From positions 1 to 6,634 of the forward strand of contig PMCR01000574.1 in the NCBI GenBank assembly GCA_003155465.1: DNA of 6,634 bases, written 5' to 3'. How positions within the stretch are numbered: the first letter of the stretch is position 1; each line of letters opens with the position of its first letter. The notes under the pieces are model-generated. The model was given only the letters and a program-made list of their open reading frames with translations. It made no database searches and had not been told where the DNA came from. The position numbers and the translations under genes were made by a program. Positions 3,986-6,634 of the stretch are shown one piece after another. Origin of the DNA: Myxococcales bacterium. GTDB lineage: Bacteria; Myxococcota; Polyangia; Fen-1088.

Positions 3986-6634
3986 TCAGCGCGGCGGCGC
4001 TTCCGTCGCGCGCACGCCGAGGAATTTGGCCGAAGCGCGGTACATCACCGGGAGGACGATCAGGGTCAGGAGGCAGGCGCTCAGGGTCCCGAAGACGATC
4101 ACCACGGCGATTGGTTTTTGTGTCTCCGACCCGATGGCGCGGCTGAGTGCGGCGGGCACCAGGCCCAGCGCGGCCAGAAGGGAAGTCATGAGCACCGGGC
4201 GCAAGCGCTCGCGGCAGCCCTCGGTGATGGCCCGCTCCACCGGCAAGCCGGCGCGGTGGCGTTCGGCGATGGCGGACACCACCAGCACGCCATTGAGCGA
4301 GGCCTGGCCGATAAGAGCGATGAAGCCCACCGCTGCAGCCACGCTCAGCGGCATGGCAAAGGCACGCAGGGCGAACACTCCGCCGATGAGGGCAAAGGGC
4401 ACGTTGAGCAGGGTGAGCAGGGCCAGCGAGAAGGAATCGAAGGCCTTGAAAAGCAGCATGAGGGTGATGACCAGCGCCACCGGGACCACCACTTGCAGCC
4501 TACGCATGGCGCGTTCTTTGCTCTCGAACTCGCCGCCCCACTCGATGCTCATGCCGGGGGGCAGGGGCGCCTCCTTGGCCACGCGGGCGCGCGCGTCGTC
4601 CACGAAGCCACCCAGGTCCCGGTCGCGCACGTTCATGCGCACGCCGATGTAGCGCCGGCCGTTCTCGCGGTTGATCGAGGCGCGGCCAAAGCCTGTATGC
4701 ACGCGCGCCAGGGATTCGAGAGGCACGGTTATGCCACCCTCGACGGCCACGCGCAGCTTGCGGATTTTCTCGATGTCGTCGCGTTGGGACAGCGGCAGGC
4801 GCATGACCACGTCGAAGCGGCGCTCGCCCTCCCAGAAGATCGACACGGGCCGGCCGCCGAGAGCTGTCTGGAAGACATGCTGGAAATCGCCCAGATTCAT
4901 ACCGTAGCGGGCCAGGGCCATGCGGTCGGGTTCCACCTGGATCTGGGGCAGCTCGCCGCTCTTCACGATGCCGAGGTCGGCCACGCCCGGAACCTTGCTG
5001 ATGGCGTATTTCGTCCTGTCAGCCTGCTTCTGCAGGGCGACCAGATTGTCGCCGTAGATCTTGACCGCGATCTGGCCGAACTGACCGCTGATGTTCTCAT
5101 TCACATTGTCGCGGATGGGCTGAGAGAAGTTGACCTCAACGCCGGGCAACTCACCTATGGCCGCGTGAAGCGCCTTCAGCACGTCTCCCAGGTTGCGCGT
5201 CTCGCGCGGCCATTGCACGGCGGGTTTCAACTTGACGAAGAACTCCAGGTTGCTGGCCAGCGAGGGATCTGTGCCGTCTTCCGGCCGGCCCAGCTGCGAC
5301 ATCACGTCGTCCACCTGCGGTGCCGCGCGGATGATGGCGGACAGTCGGGGTACCAGGCGCCTCCCCTCGGACAGCGAAATGTTGGAAGGCAGGGTGAAGG
5401 TCAGGTACAAGCTGCCCTCGTTCAACTCAGGCAGGAACTCCGACCCCAAGCGACCGAGCGTCAGTATGCTGACCAGCAAGGCTGTGCAGACGCCGGCCAG
5501 AACCCAGCCCGGCCGCCGCAAAGACCAGGACAGGGCAGGCGCGTACAGGCGATCGACGGCCAGAAGCACCGGCGATTCCCGGTGCACCGCGGGCTTTCGG
5601 TAGACGAACGTCATCAGCACCGGGATCAGGGTCACCGAAAACAGCAGCGCACCCGCCAGCGCGCTGACCACGGTGTTAGCCATGGGCGCGAACATGCGGC
5701 CCTCCACCCGCTCAAGCATGAATATCGGCAGGTAGGCCGCCATGATGATGAGCAGCGAGAACACCGTGGGCCGCACCACGGTGCGCACGCCTTCCAGGAT
5801 GCGATCCTGCAGAGTCACCGGGTGGGGGCCGTCGGGGGTTGCCAGGCGGCGGGCGATGGCTTCGACCAGAACCACGCCGCCATCCACGATCACGCCGAAA
5901 TCCACTGCACCCATCGACAGGAGATTGGCGCTCATGCCCCGCATGCGCAGGTAGATGAACGAGGCGAGCAAGGAAAGCGGAATCAGGCTGGCCACGGCGA
6001 GCGCCAGGCGCAGGTCGAGCAAAAAGACGAACAGCACCAGGGTCACCAGCAGCGCGCCCTCCAGCAGATTGCGCCCGACCGTGCGCAAAGTGGTGTTGAC
6101 CAGCTCGGTGCGGTCGTAGAAAGGCACCACGCGCGCGTCGTCGGGCTCTAGACGGCGGTTTACGTCATCCACGGCGGCACGCACACGTTCCAGCACGACC
6201 GAAGGGTTTTCGCCCCGGCGCAAGAGCACGATACCCTCGATGGCCTCGGCTTCTTCGCCGTGGCTGACCACTCCCTGCCGCGGAGCCCAGCCCTCGACCA
6301 CATCGGCCACGTCGTGCAGGAAGACCGGCGTTCCCTCGTGGGTGGTCACACGCACGTGGCGCAGGTCCTCGATGGAATAGAACAGCCCCTGGCTGCGGAT
6401 GACGAACTGCTCGGCGCCACGTTCCAGGATGCCGCCCGACGCGTTGACCGAGCCTGCCGCGATGGCCTGCTCGAGATCGGCCAGGGTCAGATGGTGACGG
6501 GCCAGGCGCAGCGGATCAGGCTGCACGTGGATCTCCCGTTGCAGACCGCCATAGCTGACCACGTCGGCCACCCCCAGCGCCCGCATGAGAGCGGGCCGGA
6601 CCACCCAGTCCTGCAGGGTGCGCAGCTTCATGGG
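3986..6634 (-). CDS. czcA: CzcA-type heavy-metal efflux RND transporter, N terminus outside window
   Basis: Inner-membrane proton-driven pump of the HME-RND family, the trimeric part of a three-component system exporting divalent metal cations across the envelope. 881 residues are visible against a usual 1,020-1,060. The first Met (6631) aligns with the internal block before LRTLQDWVVRP, so about 145 residues, including TM1, lie beyond the right edge. TM4 carries DFGVIVDGGVVLVE with D244, D250 and E257 (visible numbering). These match the acidic triad of CzcA-type Zn/Co/Cd/Ni pumps rather than the Cu/Ag type (CusA). Other family blocks are GSEFLPELNEGSLY (396-409), the second porter domain with FSQPIRDNVNENISGQFG (502-519), and TM10 IALIGQASLNGV (771-782). 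TM2-6 span about 189-345, TM7 about 375-393, and TM8-12 about 714-865. CusA's methionine ligands are not apparent in the corresponding region. TGA is at 3988-3986. The adaptor and outer-membrane partners (CzcB/CzcC) are not in the window and would be expected to the right. Family is secure; the exact metal is not. Confidence 0.93.
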   Translation of the reverse strand, partial: PMKLRTLQDWVVRPALMRALGVADVVSYGGLQREIHVQPDPLRLARHHLTLADLEQAIAAGSVNASGGILERGAEQFVIRSQGLFYSIEDLRHVRVTTHEGTPVFLHDVADVVEGWAPRQGVVSHGEEAEAIEGIVLLRRGENPSVVLERVRAAVDDVNRRLEPDDARVVPFYDRTELVNTTLRTVGRNLLEGALLVTLVLFVFLLDLRLALAVASLIPLSLLASFIYLRMRGMSANLLSMGAVDFGVIVDGGVVLVEAIARRLATPDGPHPVTLQDRILEGVRTVVRPTVFSLLIIMAAYLPIFMLERVEGRMFAPMANTVVSALAGALLFSVTLIPVLMTFVYRKPAVHRESPVLLAVDRLYAPALSWSLRRPGWVLAGVCTALLVSILTLGRLGSEFLPELNEGSLYLTFTLPSNISLSEGRRLVPRLSAIIRAAPQVDDVMSQLGRPEDGTDPSLASNLEFFVKLKPAVQWPRETRNLGDVLKALHAAIGELPGVEVNFSQPIRDNVNENISGQFGQIAVKIYGDNLVALQKQADRTKYAISKVPGVADLGIVKSGELPQIQVEPDRMALARYGMNLGDFQHVFQTALGGRPVSIFWEGERRFDVVMRLPLSQRDDIEKIRKLRVAVEGGITVPLESLARVHTGFGRASINRENGRRYIGVRMNVRDRDLGGFVDDARARVAKEAPLPPGMSIEWGGEFESKERAMRRLQVVVPVALVITLMLLFKAFDSFSLALLTLLNVPFALIGGVFALRAFAMPLSVAAAVGFIALIGQASLNGVLVVSAIAERHRAGLPVERAITEGCRERLRPVLMTSLLAALGLVPAALSRAIGSETQKPIAVVIVFGTLSACLLTLIVLPVMYRASAKFLGVRATEAPPR

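Noticed and set aside
3848..6151. A 767-codon plus-strand open frame opposite the RND pump gene
   Set aside because: It is fully antisense to a gene with unmistakable family motifs. Its product is rich in His, Gln, Arg, Ala and Gly with no domain pattern. Such long antisense frames are expected in GC-rich DNA.
6629..6631. ATG at 6631 as the true start of the RND pump
   Set aside because: The residues that follow match an internal block about 145 residues into CzcA-type pumps, and TM1 is absent, so the gene is cut by the window edge.

Overview
The window looks like part of a GC-rich bacterial chromosome. A Gram-negative cell envelope is likely, because there is a heavy-metal RND pump and a lipoprotein with a clear lipobox. 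Pyruvate:ferredoxin oxidoreductase suggests an anaerobic or facultative, ferredoxin-based metabolism. The sequence alone does not fix the phylum. YfhO-type membrane proteins in Gram-negative bacteria are compatible with several deep lineages (for example planctomycete-, acidobacteria- or myxobacteria-like groups), but this is only a guess.

Layout, left to right. (1) Bases 1-593, plus strand: the 3' end of a pyruvate:ferredoxin (flavodoxin) oxidoreductase gene, nifJ/por type, cut by the left edge. (2) Bases 594-879: a convergent intergenic stretch with no credible gene. It contains GC-rich inverted and direct repeats, including perfect 7-, 8- and 10-bp stems, but no good U-tract terminator. 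(3) Bases 880-3330, minus strand: an 816-residue polytopic membrane protein of the YfhO family. (4) Bases 3366-3932, minus strand: a 188-residue predicted lipoprotein of unknown function with one textbook EF-hand calcium-binding loop. (5) Bases 3986-6634, minus strand: a CzcA-type heavy-metal efflux RND pump, cut by the right edge and missing its first N-terminal part.

The three minus-strand genes run RND pump -> lipoprotein -> YfhO protein, with gaps of 53 and 35 bases, and look like one transcription unit whose promoter lies beyond the right edge. An ATGA overlap at the end of the lipoprotein gene offers a second possible start for the YfhO protein, but the Shine-Dalgarno sequence favours the start at 3330. 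All three products act at the cell envelope. Whether they work together is not shown by the sequence.

Nothing in the window amounts to a clearly new system. The least explained element is the EF-hand lipoprotein between a metal pump and a YfhO protein, and the intergenic repeat cluster comes second. Long plus-strand open frames over the minus-strand genes are GC-driven shadows.
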